Source: Homalodisca vitripennis (Eukaryota; Arthropoda; Insecta; Hemiptera; Cicadellidae). Taken from it: a stretch of DNA of 64,000 nt. How positions within the stretch are numbered: the first letter of the stretch is position 1; each line of letters starts with the position of its first letter. The translations under genes were made by a program, and so were the position numbers. Positions 22,801 to 34,410 of the stretch are shown piece after piece. Under the pieces are notes generated by a model. That model had not been told where the DNA came from and searched no databases. It saw only the letters and a program-made list of their open reading frames with translations. The stretch is taken from the NCBI RefSeq assembly GCF_021130785.1, contig NC_060215.1, positions 117,204,501-117,268,500 of the forward strand, written 5' to 3'.

Positions 22801-25211
22801 AATTTAATCGAGAAATAAGGAAATGCTAAAAAAGAGTGAGATATAAACGTAATAATTGCTACGAAACGCCCAAAAACGTGAATGATAGAACAAACATAAA
22901 AGCAGCATGTAAAAGCAAAATGGAATTTCCGATGGTAAGAATTTTGACATTTAGAGAGAGAGAGCTAGGTTAAAAGTGTTGTTAAAGAGACTTAGAAGTG
23001 AGGAAACATTACAGAATAGGGAAGCGTTTGATTTAAGCTATTCACAAATTTTGTAAGGGTGGAACAGTTTCATTGCCAAAAGGGAATATTTAGATTAGAC
23101 GTAGGGGACGTAAAGCAGTATAAGAAATACATAAGAGATGAAAGACCGCATTACAAATAGAGGATACGAATGGATTTAAAGAATGAAATATAAGCAAAAG
23201 AAGAATGACTACATCATGTTTTACGCCTGCAGTTAATTATTTAAATGTTAAAATTTTATGCACATAGAAAATCCACCAGCTGGCCTCATTATAGATATAT
23301 TTAAGATAAGGAGCAACTTTATATAGAATCTTAAACCTCTGTTTACACTTTTATTTCACTCTCTACTGGACCATCCCTTATGGTAGAGATAAAGCTAAAC
23401 GCATAAAGTAAGAGCTGGAAACATCCTGTTGTTTGGAAACAAAATCTTATAATTCTAAAATTTCCACTTAAACGATGTCAACTCCTCAGACCTATTCAGA
23501 ACACCTAATACACATATTTCAAGTGAGTAAACAAATGTCTGTTGCTTTGTTATTATTGTAGACTTTTTTTTAAATATTTTAATTGTATTTGTTAGCAGCG
23601 TCACAGGAAAATCTTAGCCCCCCCCCCTTACGCACACTATAATTCATTCAACCTAATCGTATGATAAGCATAGTTGGGCTGGGGTTTGATAGTGTGTGGA
23701 GACGGGCGGCCGTACCATCCGAATTTCCCATCTTGGCGATAAACACGCGCAAACCGAGAACGTACCGTATTTGGGCCTTGTGAGGCTACCAGGTTCAACA
23801 ACGTATTGTGAATCGCAGACTGGACATTTGTGCGTCCCAACTACAAGCTAACATTGCAAAGTATCGGTCACTATATTTCCAGTTAATCTTGAAATGAACT
23901 TCTTCATCTTTACAGGTAGGATATTCCATTTTATTCTATTCGTTCTCGTAGGAACGAGCAGTCTGGTTAGATAACCTAATACAACAGAAGGGAGAGTCGA
24001 TGTACCAATTGTAATGTAATTATCATGAATATGTTTTATGTGTTTATGGGCGCAACTCGGTGGGTTGGAACCAGACCTATTATAAGTCATATTAGTCCAA
24101 TTCATACCCTATATATTCTGTAGGCATTTATTTTTTTACGTTTTACAGACGAGAACTGCAACATATATGTCCAAAATTATTCTGCACATCATGGAATGAC
24201 GTGGAGTGGTAAACAATTTCCAAAAAAAAGGTAAACAAGCATAATTGACAAATTCTAACTTATTAATAAATCCCTAAAACTACGCAGTTCGCACAACCAC
24301 CAGAATTATTTCAGGAATAAACATGTAACATGTAACTCTTGCAACAAATAATAGTAATTCATGTAACTTATATCTACTCCAATATTGACGATCATCAAAC
24401 AAATTCAAATTTACATGAAACATGTCCACACAGTGAGTGAGGTTTCTGGATATTAGTTTACATACATCGTAAAGTAAAAAATAGTGTTACATTTACGAAC
24501 ACTTTTCAGTATCCTCACTAACACAGTTACCATAATGTATGTACAAATCAATTCCTAAAAGCTTATTAGCATCACCATCAAAATTATGCAGAGAAATTTC
24601 AGATTTAAAGAAATACTGAACTGAAACATATGATGCATTTGTAAAACTGGAATAATCCTGAAAAGATTACGAGAAGAAAGAAAAGTTATAACTCAATTCA
24701 GAAAATTTAATAGTAAACGTGGCGAAAAGAAAGCTTATGATTTTCCTACATTAATTACACAGACTCTTGATTACTTTGTTAATATATAATTAATTTATCA
24801 TATTAAAATTCCCTAATAATTCAATCATCTTCAGTCAAGAAACCATTAAGGAAGACTTCATGTTCTTCATCATCCCGTTTGGGTTCGTTTGTTGTCAAAA
24901 AATGCAAACATCGGTCATGCACATAAAACACGTTTTGTTTTGTAAATTGAATCAGGCTGTCTTAAACTGTTGGCATACATGTAGATACTCCACAATGTAC
25001 GGTGGTGGCATGCCAATTCACCGTATTAGGTATTTAGAAAATATCAAAAATGGAAACTTAAAGAGCGTTCTGAAAGAGTTCTTTATGAAAAGGGAATTCC
25101 ACAATGTTTACGAATTTCCCTATTTCAGTCTGAACTTTATTTTCTTGTTAATATATTAAAAAGTTAGCTTGAAATGTGATGTTTGTTTTTAAGTTTATAA
25201 ATTAAGATATT
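22801..25211. other. No gene recognised
   Basis: Open frames on the minus strand at 24105-23848 and 23840-23637 read fairly smoothly (RSRFARVYRQDGKFGWYGRP) but match nothing I know. They lie next to a C-run at about 23619-23628. A 99-codon plus frame at 24860-25159 is also unrecognised. A short GAGAGAGAGAG run lies at about 22955-22965. Confidence 0.35.
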
Positions 25212-25673
25212 TTGTTTACTGATGTCATAATACATGTATGTCTTTTATATGACAATTCACAAAATAAATTATTTATTGATTGCAGAATTAAATATCATGA
25301 AACCGAGAGGAGGAGTAAACCACTCATGGACACGCTATACTTCGACATAACAGATTATCCACATGATACCATGGATTACAGTCATGACACCGACAGGAAG
25401 AGTTCGCCACTCACGGACACTCTATACGTCGACATAACAGATTATCCATATGATACCATGGATTACAGTCATGACACCGACAGGAAGAGTTCACCACTCA
25501 CGGACACTCTATACTTCGACATAACAGATTATCCATATGATACCATGGATTACAGTCATGACACCGAGAGGAAGAGTTCACCACAAACGGATTCCCTTTA
25601 CTTCGACATAACAGATTATCCATATGATACAATGGATTACAGTCATGACACCGAGAGGGATTACCTGGAATAG
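25212..25673 (+). CDS. Hypothetical ORF with four 29-residue Asp/Tyr repeats
   Basis: This frame of 153 codons is mostly an 87-bp tandem array that stays open because 87 is a multiple of three. Each unit encodes LYFDITDYPYDTMDYSHDT plus a basic ERKSSP-type joint, giving a very acidic, Tyr-rich repeat. The other two plus-strand frames contain a stop in every unit. Several differences between units are synonymous (TCG/TCA, GAC/GAT, CTA/CTT), which is weak support for coding. The part before the repeats (25212-25293) has no signal peptide or domain I recognise. I cannot name a family; it may be a minisatellite that happens to be open, or an exon of a repeat-containing protein. Confidence 0.35.
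   Translation: MFTDVIIHVCLLYDNSQNKLFIDCRIKYHETERRSKPLMDTLYFDITDYPHDTMDYSHDTDRKSSPLTDTLYVDITDYPYDTMDYSHDTDRKSSPLTDTLYFDITDYPYDTMDYSHDTERKSSPQTDSLYFDITDYPYDTMDYSHDTERDYLE
25294..25668 (+). repeat. 87-bp tandem array, four copies and a partial
   Basis: Units start with CATGAMACCGASAGG at 25294, 25381, 25468 and 25555, and a partial unit begins at 25642. Copies differ by only a few substitutions and show no indels, so the reading frame is kept. Confidence 0.9.
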
Positions 25674-25869
25674 CACGAAGCAGTATTCAAGTGCTGTGAG
25701 AGTTGAACATAAGCGCTTGTAGAATTTAAGTACGTATGCGCTTGGAGAACAAGATAGGGACACGCGCAAGCAGAGTAATAGTGGTTGCGAAGTCCAGTAG
25801 AATGAGCCAAACACATAGTAATAGAACTATCTTCTCAGTGACAGCAATGAAGGAAAGCAAACTCAAGGC

Positions 25870-26137
25870 GTCACTGCGGACTATGACACCAGAGTATCCA
25901 TAGCTATGGAATGTGCACTTAGTCATTTTTGGGAATATCGATGTCATAGGGTCTACTCGTCACTGCGGACTATGACACCAGAGTATCCATAGCTATGGAA
26001 TGTGCACTTAGTCATTTTTGGGAATATCAATGCCATAGGGTCTACTCGTCACTGCGGACTATGACACCAGAGTATCCATAGTTATGGAATGTGCACTTAG
26101 TAATTTTTGGGAATATCAATGTCATAGGGTCTCCTCG
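25870..26137 (+). repeat. 89-bp minisatellite, three copies
   Basis: The unit starting TCACTGCGGACTATGACACC occurs at 25871, 25960 and 26049, with very few differences between copies. It is noncoding in any consistent frame, because 89 is not a multiple of three. It lies only 200 bases after the 87-bp array but does not share its sequence. Confidence 0.9.
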
Positions 26138-27109
26138 GTCCTGTTCATTTGTCGCTAAGAAAGAGTAAACGAACCCAGACGTAACTCTTGAAAATGCTAC
26201 CAGGACGTTTTCTAAATTTAGAAATTCACAAAATAGGTATCTTCAAGTTAAGAAGGCTCAGGTTGAAATAGTCCACACGAATACACGAATCTTCAGCAAT
26301 TTCTACATAAATTGAACTGTTCATGAATGATACAATAGTATCCATCCTGTCGCCCACCCAGTTTTTTCCAGATGTAACGAGGAACTCTAAAAAATCCATA
26401 CCTACAAAAACATAGCATATTTGTAGTAAGATGCATTGTTATGTCGGTTAGCCCAGGCTCTTGGTTTAATAGGATGGTGGAACGTCTGTTTTTTTAATTT
26501 ACTTATTTTGACACATTTATCTTCTAAATTTACAAATAAAATATTCTAGCAAGTGTTTATTGCCCAACGTTTATTAAATTTGAACCAACATTACAACACA
26601 ACTTTAAATTGCACCTGGAATTATATATGTGACCGTCAGTAACCTTGATGAGAGCATTACGTTGATTATCACTCAACTCTTCAACTATATCTTGATCTAG
26701 AATATACGAGGCACTCCATCAAAAGTAGGAAGAAAACAGAATAGAATCACCCAAAATCATATTCCAAATTACTAAAATTACTACTTTATTATGATTATAC
26801 ACAAGGATGGCCTTTTTTGAGGTCAAAGTATAAATTGGAGTTTCTAAATAATTTGTTCAATATAAATTTCTGTATTTTACACCTATTAATAAAAGTTTTA
26901 TTGCCAATAAAAACACAAGCATTAAAATTATTTCAAATAACTGCTGGCAGAATATTTTATTTACAAAATTTAGGCTGAGAAATGTATATTCTAGACTCAG
27001 ACTGAGTTGGGAATAAAGTAACATAATGTTATAGTTCTGGATAAATTTTATGTTGGAGGTAAACTATTATGGAGCATAGAAGTAAACTTCAATTCAGTGG
27101 TGTTACCCC
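26138..27109. other. No gene recognised
   Basis: AT-rich sequence without a supported reading frame, repeat or structure. Confidence 0.45.
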
Positions 27110-27119
27110 CTAATGTCCA

Positions 27120-28335
27120 CATAATGGGTCGTCCAATAAAACTTGACATTTTTCACAGCTGTTACTCCGCTGTTATTATGTTTATGATCTTGATTGTTGC
27201 AACAATTTAAAACACAGATGGTACCATTTCAATAATCATGGAGCAGTGGACAGTTCAACGTCGTGCTTTTGTTATTGAAGCTTGTTTAAAAATAATTAGT
27301 ACCTGTATGTGACTGCTACGCAACGGTTATTTCCTAAAAAATTCCATGTTCCTCGTCACGAAGTCGTTCCTTGTAGGAATACTATTAAAAAGTGGTTAAA
27401 CATTTCAGAAATCGTGCTTCTGTATTAAAAGTGGAACCACCCGGTAGGCCTGGATGTGTACGACAAGGTAGACAATGTTCAAAATATGCGTGTATCTGTT
27501 CTGCAAAGCCCAAATCGATCAACCCGGAAGCATTCTGCCGCATGAGGAGTTTGAATCCTGCTAACTCCGAATTACGTGTTATTTTTTGTGAGACTATCGC
27601 ACCTCATTAATCATAGAAACATTTTGTAATATTTAATAATGTCTGATGCATTTTATTTTGAGCTTTATGGTAATGTAAACACACAAAATTGTCGATACTG
27701 GTCAAGAGAGAATGCTAGGGAAATCCATAAAAATCCTCTGCTTATTGAAAAGTGACTATATGGTGTGGTTTAGCACGTTTTGTGTTATTGGCCTTATTAT
27801 TTTGAAAATCAAAACGGCGAAAGAGTTACCGTAAATAAAGAACGCTACATTGAAACGATTCAAAACTTCTTAGTTCTACAGTTGGGAATAGAAATGAACT
27901 CATCACGCTACCAACAAGATGGAGCGATTGCTCACGCAGCAGATGTCTCAGACTCTCTTGGGCATCTCATTTCACGTTTTGGCAATGTCGCATGGTCTAA
28001 CCGGTCTCCGGATTTCACTGCCTATGATTTTTGGTTGTGTGGCTGCCCTAAGAGCAAAGTTTTTGTTGCAAAACCTCACACCATTTACGATTTACAAAAA
28101 CCGCATACGAAATGAGGTTACTGCAATACCAATGTCCATAGTATGCCGAGTAATGGCAAATTAAAAAAAAAGTATTACTCGTGTTGGTGGGGAACATTTA
28201 CATGATGTTGTATTCCATAAATGAAAATGGCATAAGTATGTACATACGTTGACTACTTTAATTAATTTAAAGTATTATTTCGTGTAAAGTTATTTTATTT
28301 AGAAATCTGTCAGGTTATTTTTAACCAACCAGTAC
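27120..28335 (+). mobile_element. Mariner-related DNA transposon relic
   Basis: A broken transposase at 27238-28222 is flanked by possible degenerate inverted ends: GGTCGTCCAATAAAACTTGACA at about 27127 and, on the opposite strand, a segment near 28305-28330 whose complement reads GGTTGGTTAAAAATAACCTG. The match is imperfect, so the ends are tentative. Length of about 1.2 kb suits a Tc1/mariner-superfamily element. The element is inactive. Confidence 0.6.
27238..28222 (+). pseudogene. Mariner-related transposase pseudogene
   Basis: The frame opens with MEQWTVQRRAFVIEACLK, an insect mariner-related N-terminus, and breaks at a stop about 20 codons in. After frameshifts, TIKKW and a PPGRPG linker follow at 27385-27455. 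The catalytic half at 27780-28115 is better kept: YFENQNGERVTVNKERYIET, then YQQDGAIAHAADV with the second catalytic Asp, then WSNRSPDFTAYDFWLCG with the third acidic residue about 35 residues later. It ends near VGGEHLHDVVFHK. The first catalytic Asp region between 27460 and 27780 is degraded. The protein would have cut and rejoined DNA at the element's ends. Confidence 0.75.
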
Positions 28336-28398
28336 TAATGAATGGGTTCCTTTTGTAAGCCAAGGATAATTTGTTCTGTAACAGCAAGATACTCGTAG

Positions 28399-31010
28399 AA
28401 TATAGTGCAGATGTTGAGTATTTCTTCCAATGTTAGCTACTTGCCTTCAGGGTGTTAGGGAATACTTCGTTTTTTACTGTAGATATATAGTGCAGATGTT
28501 GAGTATTTCTTCCAATGTTAGCTACTTGCCTTCAGGGTGTTAGGGAATACTTCGTTTTTTACTGTAGATATATAGTGCAGATGTTGAGTATTTCTTCCAA
28601 TGTTAGCTACTTGCTTCAGGGTGTTAGGGAATACTTCGTTTTTTACTGTAGATATATAGTGCAGATGTTGAGTATTTCTTCCAATGTTTAGCTACTTGCC
28701 TTCAGGGTGTTAGGGAATACTTCGTTTTTTACTGTAGATATATAGTGCAGATGCTTGAGTATTTCTTCCAATGTTTAGCTACTTGCCTTCAGGGTGTTAG
28801 GGAATACTTCGTTTTTTTACTGTAGATATATAGTGCAGATGTTGAGTATTTCTTCCAATGTTAGCTACTTGCCTTCAGGGTGTTAGGGAATTACTTCGTT
28901 TTTTTACTGTAGATATATAGTGCAGATGTTGAGTATTTCTTCCAATGTTAGCTACTTGCCTTCAGGGTGTTAGGGAATACTTCGTTTTTTACTGTAGATA
29001 TATAGTGCAGATGTTGAGTATTTCTTTCCAATGTTAGCTACTTGCCTTCAGGGTGTTAGGGAATACTTCGTTTTTTACTGTAGATATATAGTGCAGATGT
29101 TGAGTATTTCTTCCAATGTTAGCTACTTGCCTTCAGGGTGTTAGGGAATACTTCGTTTTTTTACTGTAGATATATAGTGCAGATGTTGAGTATTTCTTCC
29201 AATGTTAGCTACTTGCCTCAGGGTGTTAGGGAATACTTCGTTTTTTACTGTAGATATATAGTGCAGATGTTGAGATTTCTTCCAAATGTTAGCTACTTGC
29301 CTTCAGGGTGTTAGGGAATACTTCGTTTTTTTACTGTAGATATATAGTGCAGATGTTGAGTATTTCTTCCAATGTTAGCTACTTGCCTTCAGGGTGTTAG
29401 GGAATACTTCGTTTTTTACTGTAGATATATAGTTGCAGATGTTGAGTATTTCTTCCAAATGTTAGCTACTTGCCTTCAGGGTGTTAGGGAATACTTTCGT
29501 TTTTTACTGTAGATATATAGTGCAGATGTTGAGTATTTCTTCCAATGTTTAGCTACTTGCCTTCAGGGTGTTAGGGAATACTTCGTTTTTTACTGTAGAT
29601 ATATAGTGCAGATGTTGAGTATTTCTTCCAATGTTAGCTACTTGCCTTCAGGGTGTTAGGGAATACTTCGTTTTTTACTGTAGATATATAGTGCAGATGT
29701 TGAGTAATTTCTTCCAATGTTAGCTACTTGCCTTCAGGGTGTTAGGGAATACTTCGTTTTTTTTACTGTAGATATATAGTGCAGATGTTGAGTAATTTCT
29801 TCCAATGTTAGCTACTTGCCTTCAGGGTGTTAGGGAATACTTCGTTTTTTACTGTAGATATATAGTGCAGATGTTGAGTATTTCTTCCAATGTAGCTACT
29901 TGCCTTCAGGGTGTTTAGGGAATACTTCGTTTTTTACTGTAGATATATAGTGCAGATGTTGAGTATTTCTTCCAATGTTAGCTACTTGCCTTCAGTGTGT
30001 TAGGGAATACTTCGTTTTTTACTGTAGATATATAGTGCAGATGTTGAGTATTTCTTCCAATGTTAGCTACTTGCCTTCAGGGTGTTAGGGAATACTTTCG
30101 TTTTTTTACTGTAGATATATAGTGCAGATGTTGAGTATTTCTTCCAATGTTAGCTACTTGCCTTCAGGGTGTTAGGAGGAATACTTCGTTTTTTTACTGT
30201 AGATATATAGTGCAGATGTTGAGTATTTCTTCCAATGTTAGCTACTTGCCTTCCAGGGTGTTAGGGAATACTTCGTTTTTTACTGTAGATATATAGTGCA
30301 GATGTTGAGTATTTCATCCAATGTTAGCTACTTGCCTTCAGGGTGTTAGGGAATACTTCGTTTTTTTTTACTGTAGATATATAGTGCAGATGTTGAGTAT
30401 TTCTTCCAATGTTTAGCTACTTGCCTTCAGGGTGTTAGGGAAATACTTCGTTTTTTTTTACTGTAGATATATAGTGCAGATGTTGAGTATTTCTTCCAAT
30501 TGTTAGCTACTTGCCTTCAGGGTGTTAGGGAATACTTCGTTTTTTTACTGTAGATATATAGTGCAGATGTTGAGTATTTTCTTCCAATGTTAGCTACTTG
30601 CCTTCAGGGTGTTAGGGAATACTTCGTTTTTTACTGTAGATATATAGTGCAGATGTTGAGTATTTCTTCCAATGTTAGCTACTTGCCTTCAGGGTGTTAG
30701 GGAATACTTGTTTTTTTACTGTAGATATATAGTGGCAGATGTTGAGTATTTCTTCCAATGTTAGCTGCCTTCATGGTGTTGCCTTCAGGGTGTTAGGAGG
30801 AACTACTTCGTTTTTTACTGTAGATATATAGTGCAGATGTTGAGTTGTTGAGTATTTCTTCCAATGTTAGCTACTTGCCTTCAGGGTGTTAGGAATACTT
30901 CGTTTTTTACTGTAGATATATAGTGCAGATGTTGAGTATTTCTTCCAATGTTAGCTACTTGCCTTCAGGGTGTTAGGGAATACTTCGTTTTTTACTGTAA
31001 ATATATAGTT
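28399..31010 (+). repeat. 85-bp satellite array, about 30 copies
   Basis: The unit, recognisable by TAGTGCAGATGTTGAGTATT and CAGGGTGTTAGGGAATACTT, recurs every 84-90 bases from 28403 to about 30925, with the last unit decaying at 31010. Substitutions are very rare, while one-base gains and losses are frequent, mainly in T runs (TTTTTT to TTTTTTTTT) and at doubled letters. Two units near 30760-30850 carry short internal duplications. The unit has no reading frame. Such homogeneity suggests recent expansion. The indel pattern may partly be long-read consensus error, so the copy number should be treated as approximate. Confidence 0.95.
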
Positions 31011-32062
31011 CGGTTTTTTAATATGCGAGTTGTATGTAGCCCTCATGAGAAATGTATGTTTAATATTTTGGAATATTTTAATACTATAAAAGCTGTCTTT
31101 TATGGGATCGAATATAAGTGGTTATTGGTCTAAACATGTGAACATATTGTATATAGAATGGTCTGATCACATATCTATGTTCCTATATGTTATTTAAAGT
31201 CACGAAACTCCAAAGACAAGCAACGGTTAACGGGAATAGGATTTATCATCAATAATCTCTCCGTCACCTCAGGAAAACCAATAGAGTGTTTTTATACTTG
31301 GTACTTATTCGTAGAGGTATTCTCAAACAATTAATTATTCACGATGATTATTTTCTGGATAAATTACGTTTAAAAGGGGTTGAAAATTAAGAAACTGTAC
31401 ACTTATTTATAAAGTTTCAGATGTTAGTACGTATTAGACGAGGATGTTTATGCTATGGATAGTATCAGAATGTTGAAGAGATGGATCTTGGTGTCCCTTC
31501 CTCTATAAACCGTAGGAGAAAATGGATAATATTGAATCCTTCTACAAGGGATTCAATTAAGGGGTTGAAATTTGCTGATCATTTTAACATTTTAAAAATT
31601 TCAAACAAAAACTCAGTTTTTGTTTAAAGTTTGTTATTGACAACATAATAAACCGCGAGAAGAATTTCTAAAGGCAGATTCATTAAGGCTTCAGACACAA
31701 AATTAGTAGCCCAACCGCTAAGTCAACCCTCGGTTGAGGTTAGTCCACTTTGAGTACCAATATTAAATAAGAACTAACTAGGAGAAATAAAAAAAATAAC
31801 AATCAAACAAACTTCAACCAGCAAGATTCGGACACACACCATGAAACTAAGGTCTAGGACCAAAAGTTAGGGCCGGAAGCGGCTTGCTTTTAACCCTCCC
31901 CCTCCTGACCGACGCCTTCCTTTCTCATTGTTTTAAATGACACTACGCAGTGCCGATGAAAGAACCGACATCGATATTCTTGCTAGTATCCCACTGTAGC
32001 CTGTGCTGGTGTAATGTGCGTGTGTACTTTAGTGCTCGGGACTTGCATTCTGTGGAGTAACA
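31011..32062. other. No gene recognised; possible 5' UTR at the end
   Basis: Nothing codes convincingly here. The last 150 bases (about 31920-32062) are less AT-rich than their surroundings and could be a transcription start and 5' untranslated region for the candidate exon that follows. No TATA box is obvious. Confidence 0.3.
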
Positions 32063-32093
32063 ATGCCTGGACTGGACTTCAAGCAGCTTTTGG
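32063..32093 (+). CDS. Candidate first coding exon (MPGLDFKQLL)
   Basis: An ATG in a good context (AACAATGCC) opens a short frame reading MPGLDFKQLL. It is followed directly by G/GTATGT, a strong splice donor, at 32093/32094. The preceding 130 bases have higher GC than the window average. I do not recognise the peptide. If the acceptor at 32908-32909 (TTTCTAAACAG) is used, the frame continues with KKEFYFCISNHGIWLSVIQA and stops at 32987, giving a total of only 36 residues; a more distant acceptor is equally possible. This is a splice-motif prediction only, without any homology. Confidence 0.3.
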
Positions 32094-32179
32094 GTATGTT
32101 TGAACCCTTTTCTTCCCCTTCTTTACTTCTTTCTGTTCTTTATTTATGTATGTATGTTCTTTATTTATATTAAGGGAGT

Positions 32180-32665
32180 GATATCTCGCAATTATAATAT
32201 TATTCGTTGACGTGCCGTCATCCTCCCTCTATGTTGAGTTATGGTAGTATTGTTTATTTACTGTCATGGTCTGCAATTCTCAAGTGTTATTCGTTGACGT
32301 AATATCCCTACTACTATCTTCCCTCAGTGTTTAGTTATAGTATTGTTTATTTATTCTCATGGTCTGCAATTCTCAAGTATTATTCGTTGACGTAATATAC
32401 TTACTACTATCTTTCCTCAGTGTTTAGTTATAGTATTGTTTATTTATTGTCATGGTCTGCAATTCTCAAGTGTTATTCGTTGACGTAATATCCCTACTAC
32501 TATCTTCCCTCAGTGTTTAGTTATAGTAGGCTACTGTTTATTTATTCTCATGGTCTGCAATTCTCAAGTATTATTCGTTGACGTAATATCCCTACTACTA
32601 CCCTCCCTCAGTGTTTAGTTATAGTATTGTTTATTTATTCTCATGGTCTGCAATTTTCAAGTATA
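32180..32665 (+). repeat. About 93-bp minisatellite, five to six copies
   Basis: The core TATTCGTTGACGTAATAT recurs at 32201, 32288, 32381, 32474 and 32572, together with CATGGTCTGCAATTCTCAAG. Spacing is 87, 93, 93 and 98 bases. The first copy is the most diverged (GACGTGCCGTCAT). The array lies just downstream of the candidate first exon, in what would be its intron. Confidence 0.85.
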
Positions 32666-32909
32666 TGGATTAGGTATGCAAGTTCAAAATAAATGTCTCT
32701 TTTTTACTTTCGTATTTGCAGCCTCCATGGCAATTAAATATTTTTATTACATAAGTTTAAACGACAGAAATGTGAGGGTAATACACGTTTACCGGCACAT
32801 TTTTTAACTACGAACAGACTGTACGTAAGTAAATTGTAAAACTTTTAAAATTATTACGATAAAAAATATTACAACGGAGCATTTTCTATGAAATTTTATT
32901 TCTAAACAG

Positions 32910-32989
32910 GCAAGAAAGAGTTCTACTTCTGTATATCCAACCATGGAATTTGGCTGAGCGTCATTCAAGCCTACCACTCAGTAGGCTGA
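32910..32989 (+). CDS. Candidate second exon, phase-compatible, ends in TGA
   Basis: A pyrimidine-rich stretch ending TTTCTAAACAG precedes this segment, and its phase matches the donor at 32094. It encodes KKEFYFCISNHGIWLSVIQA and a few more residues before TGA at 32987-32989. The intron would be about 816 bases and would contain the 93-bp tandem array. Support is weak. Confidence 0.2.
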
Positions 32990-33688
32990 CACAATTTCTC
33001 TTTTGTCTGCCGAGGAAATGAAAACTTTTTTCTGTAGTAATGTTTCGCTTCCTATCTGACCGAAGAACCGCTAATTTCTCAATAATGAGATGACATATTT
33101 ATAGACTTGAAATTTTGCATACAACCTCAGCGAAACCTGTTAGCTACATATTGTGTGCTATACTCCTGCCTTGTTCATTAATAATATTTCTAATTTAAAC
33201 TATGATATGCCATAAAATAAATTGAAGTCATACAAATTATCTACATTTCAAATAGTTGCTTTGATTTAAGTATAAGTTAGTGTGCCAATTTATACAATTT
33301 TAAATTATTCCTAAAGTTCTTTGTAGAAGTTTCACTATTTTAAAAAATTATGTCATTGCTACAATACAAAATATGTGTGTGTACAATATTACATTTTCTT
33401 AGCATTCTGAAAACATTTGTTTCGTATATAATCCGCTATTCACTACTCCATACAAGAAAGTACTTTAGTTATGTTCCCGAAAAATCGTCTAAACTTTTGA
33501 GACAAAGTTACTATAAAATTGTTTACTATTGTGAGCTTTATTTACAGTTCTTTGTTACTCTATAGTATGTAAAATTGGCCTCATTAGTAATTGAATGAAG
33601 TAAAAGTAAAATCTTATAGAAGTAGTGGTCACTGGACATTGTTGGCTTCTGGACGTTACCCACTATTGAAATTCTGATATCTTAAATA
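32990..33688. other. No gene recognised
   Basis: AT-rich DNA. The 71-codon frame at 33350-33565 has no recognisable motif and is likely chance. Confidence 0.45.
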
Positions 33689-33722
33689 CTTAAATAAATA
33701 AATAAAATAAATAAATAAATAA

Positions 33723-34410
33723 GGACTTTATTTTGGAGCGGTTTTCAACAATAATTGCTGGTTTACAAAACGACTCATGTCTTATTATAGTTCTTAAAAA
33801 ATTAAAAGCTTATTTTATAGTTATTAATAAATAAAATATAATATTAGACATACAGTTAACCCTCGTTATATATGGCTATATCACCTTGTATTGTACATTA
33901 AATACTTGTATATATTTTCTTTGTATGTCGTTTCAGATACACCCTGGCCTGTTACGCTGGAGGACAGTTCATTATATAATTTGGGAGCAAAGTACGCAAA
34001 TAGTTTTCTTTCATATTCACGGCGAACGCGAGGCATCTCCAACACTTGATCCTGTCTAGTACTGCGAGATCGGACTTTATTTTGGAGCGGTTTTCAACAA
34101 TAATTGCTGGTTTACAAAACGACTCATGTCTTATTATAGTTCTTAAAAAATTAAAAGCTTATTTTATAGTTATTAATAAATAAAATATAATATTAGACAT
34201 ACAGTTATATATGGCTATATCACCTTGTATTGTACATTAAATACTTGTATATATTTTCTTTGTATGTCGTTTCAGATACACCCTGGCCTGTTACGCTGGA
34301 GGACAGTTCATTATATAATTTGGGAGCAAAGTACGCAAATAGTTTTCTTTCATATTCACGGCGAACGCGAGGCATCTCCAACACTTGATCCTGTCTAGTA
34401 CTGCGAGATC
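33723..34410 (-). repeat. Tandem duplication of the LINE 3' end (349 + 339 bp)
   Basis: Copy 1 is 33723-34071 and copy 2 is 34072-34410. They are virtually identical except for ten extra bases (AACCCTCGTT) in copy 1. Each holds the end of the RT protein (FAYFAPKLYNEL on the minus strand) and the 3' UTR. Only the outer copy carries the tandem TTTA tail. The inner junction joins the element's bare 3' end to an internal position through GGACTT microhomology (34072-34077 and 34411-34416). Confidence 0.95.

Noticed and set aside
28385..31010. CRISPR-like array
   Set aside because: The whole 85-bp unit repeats with no variable spacers and the sequence is eukaryotic, so this is a satellite.
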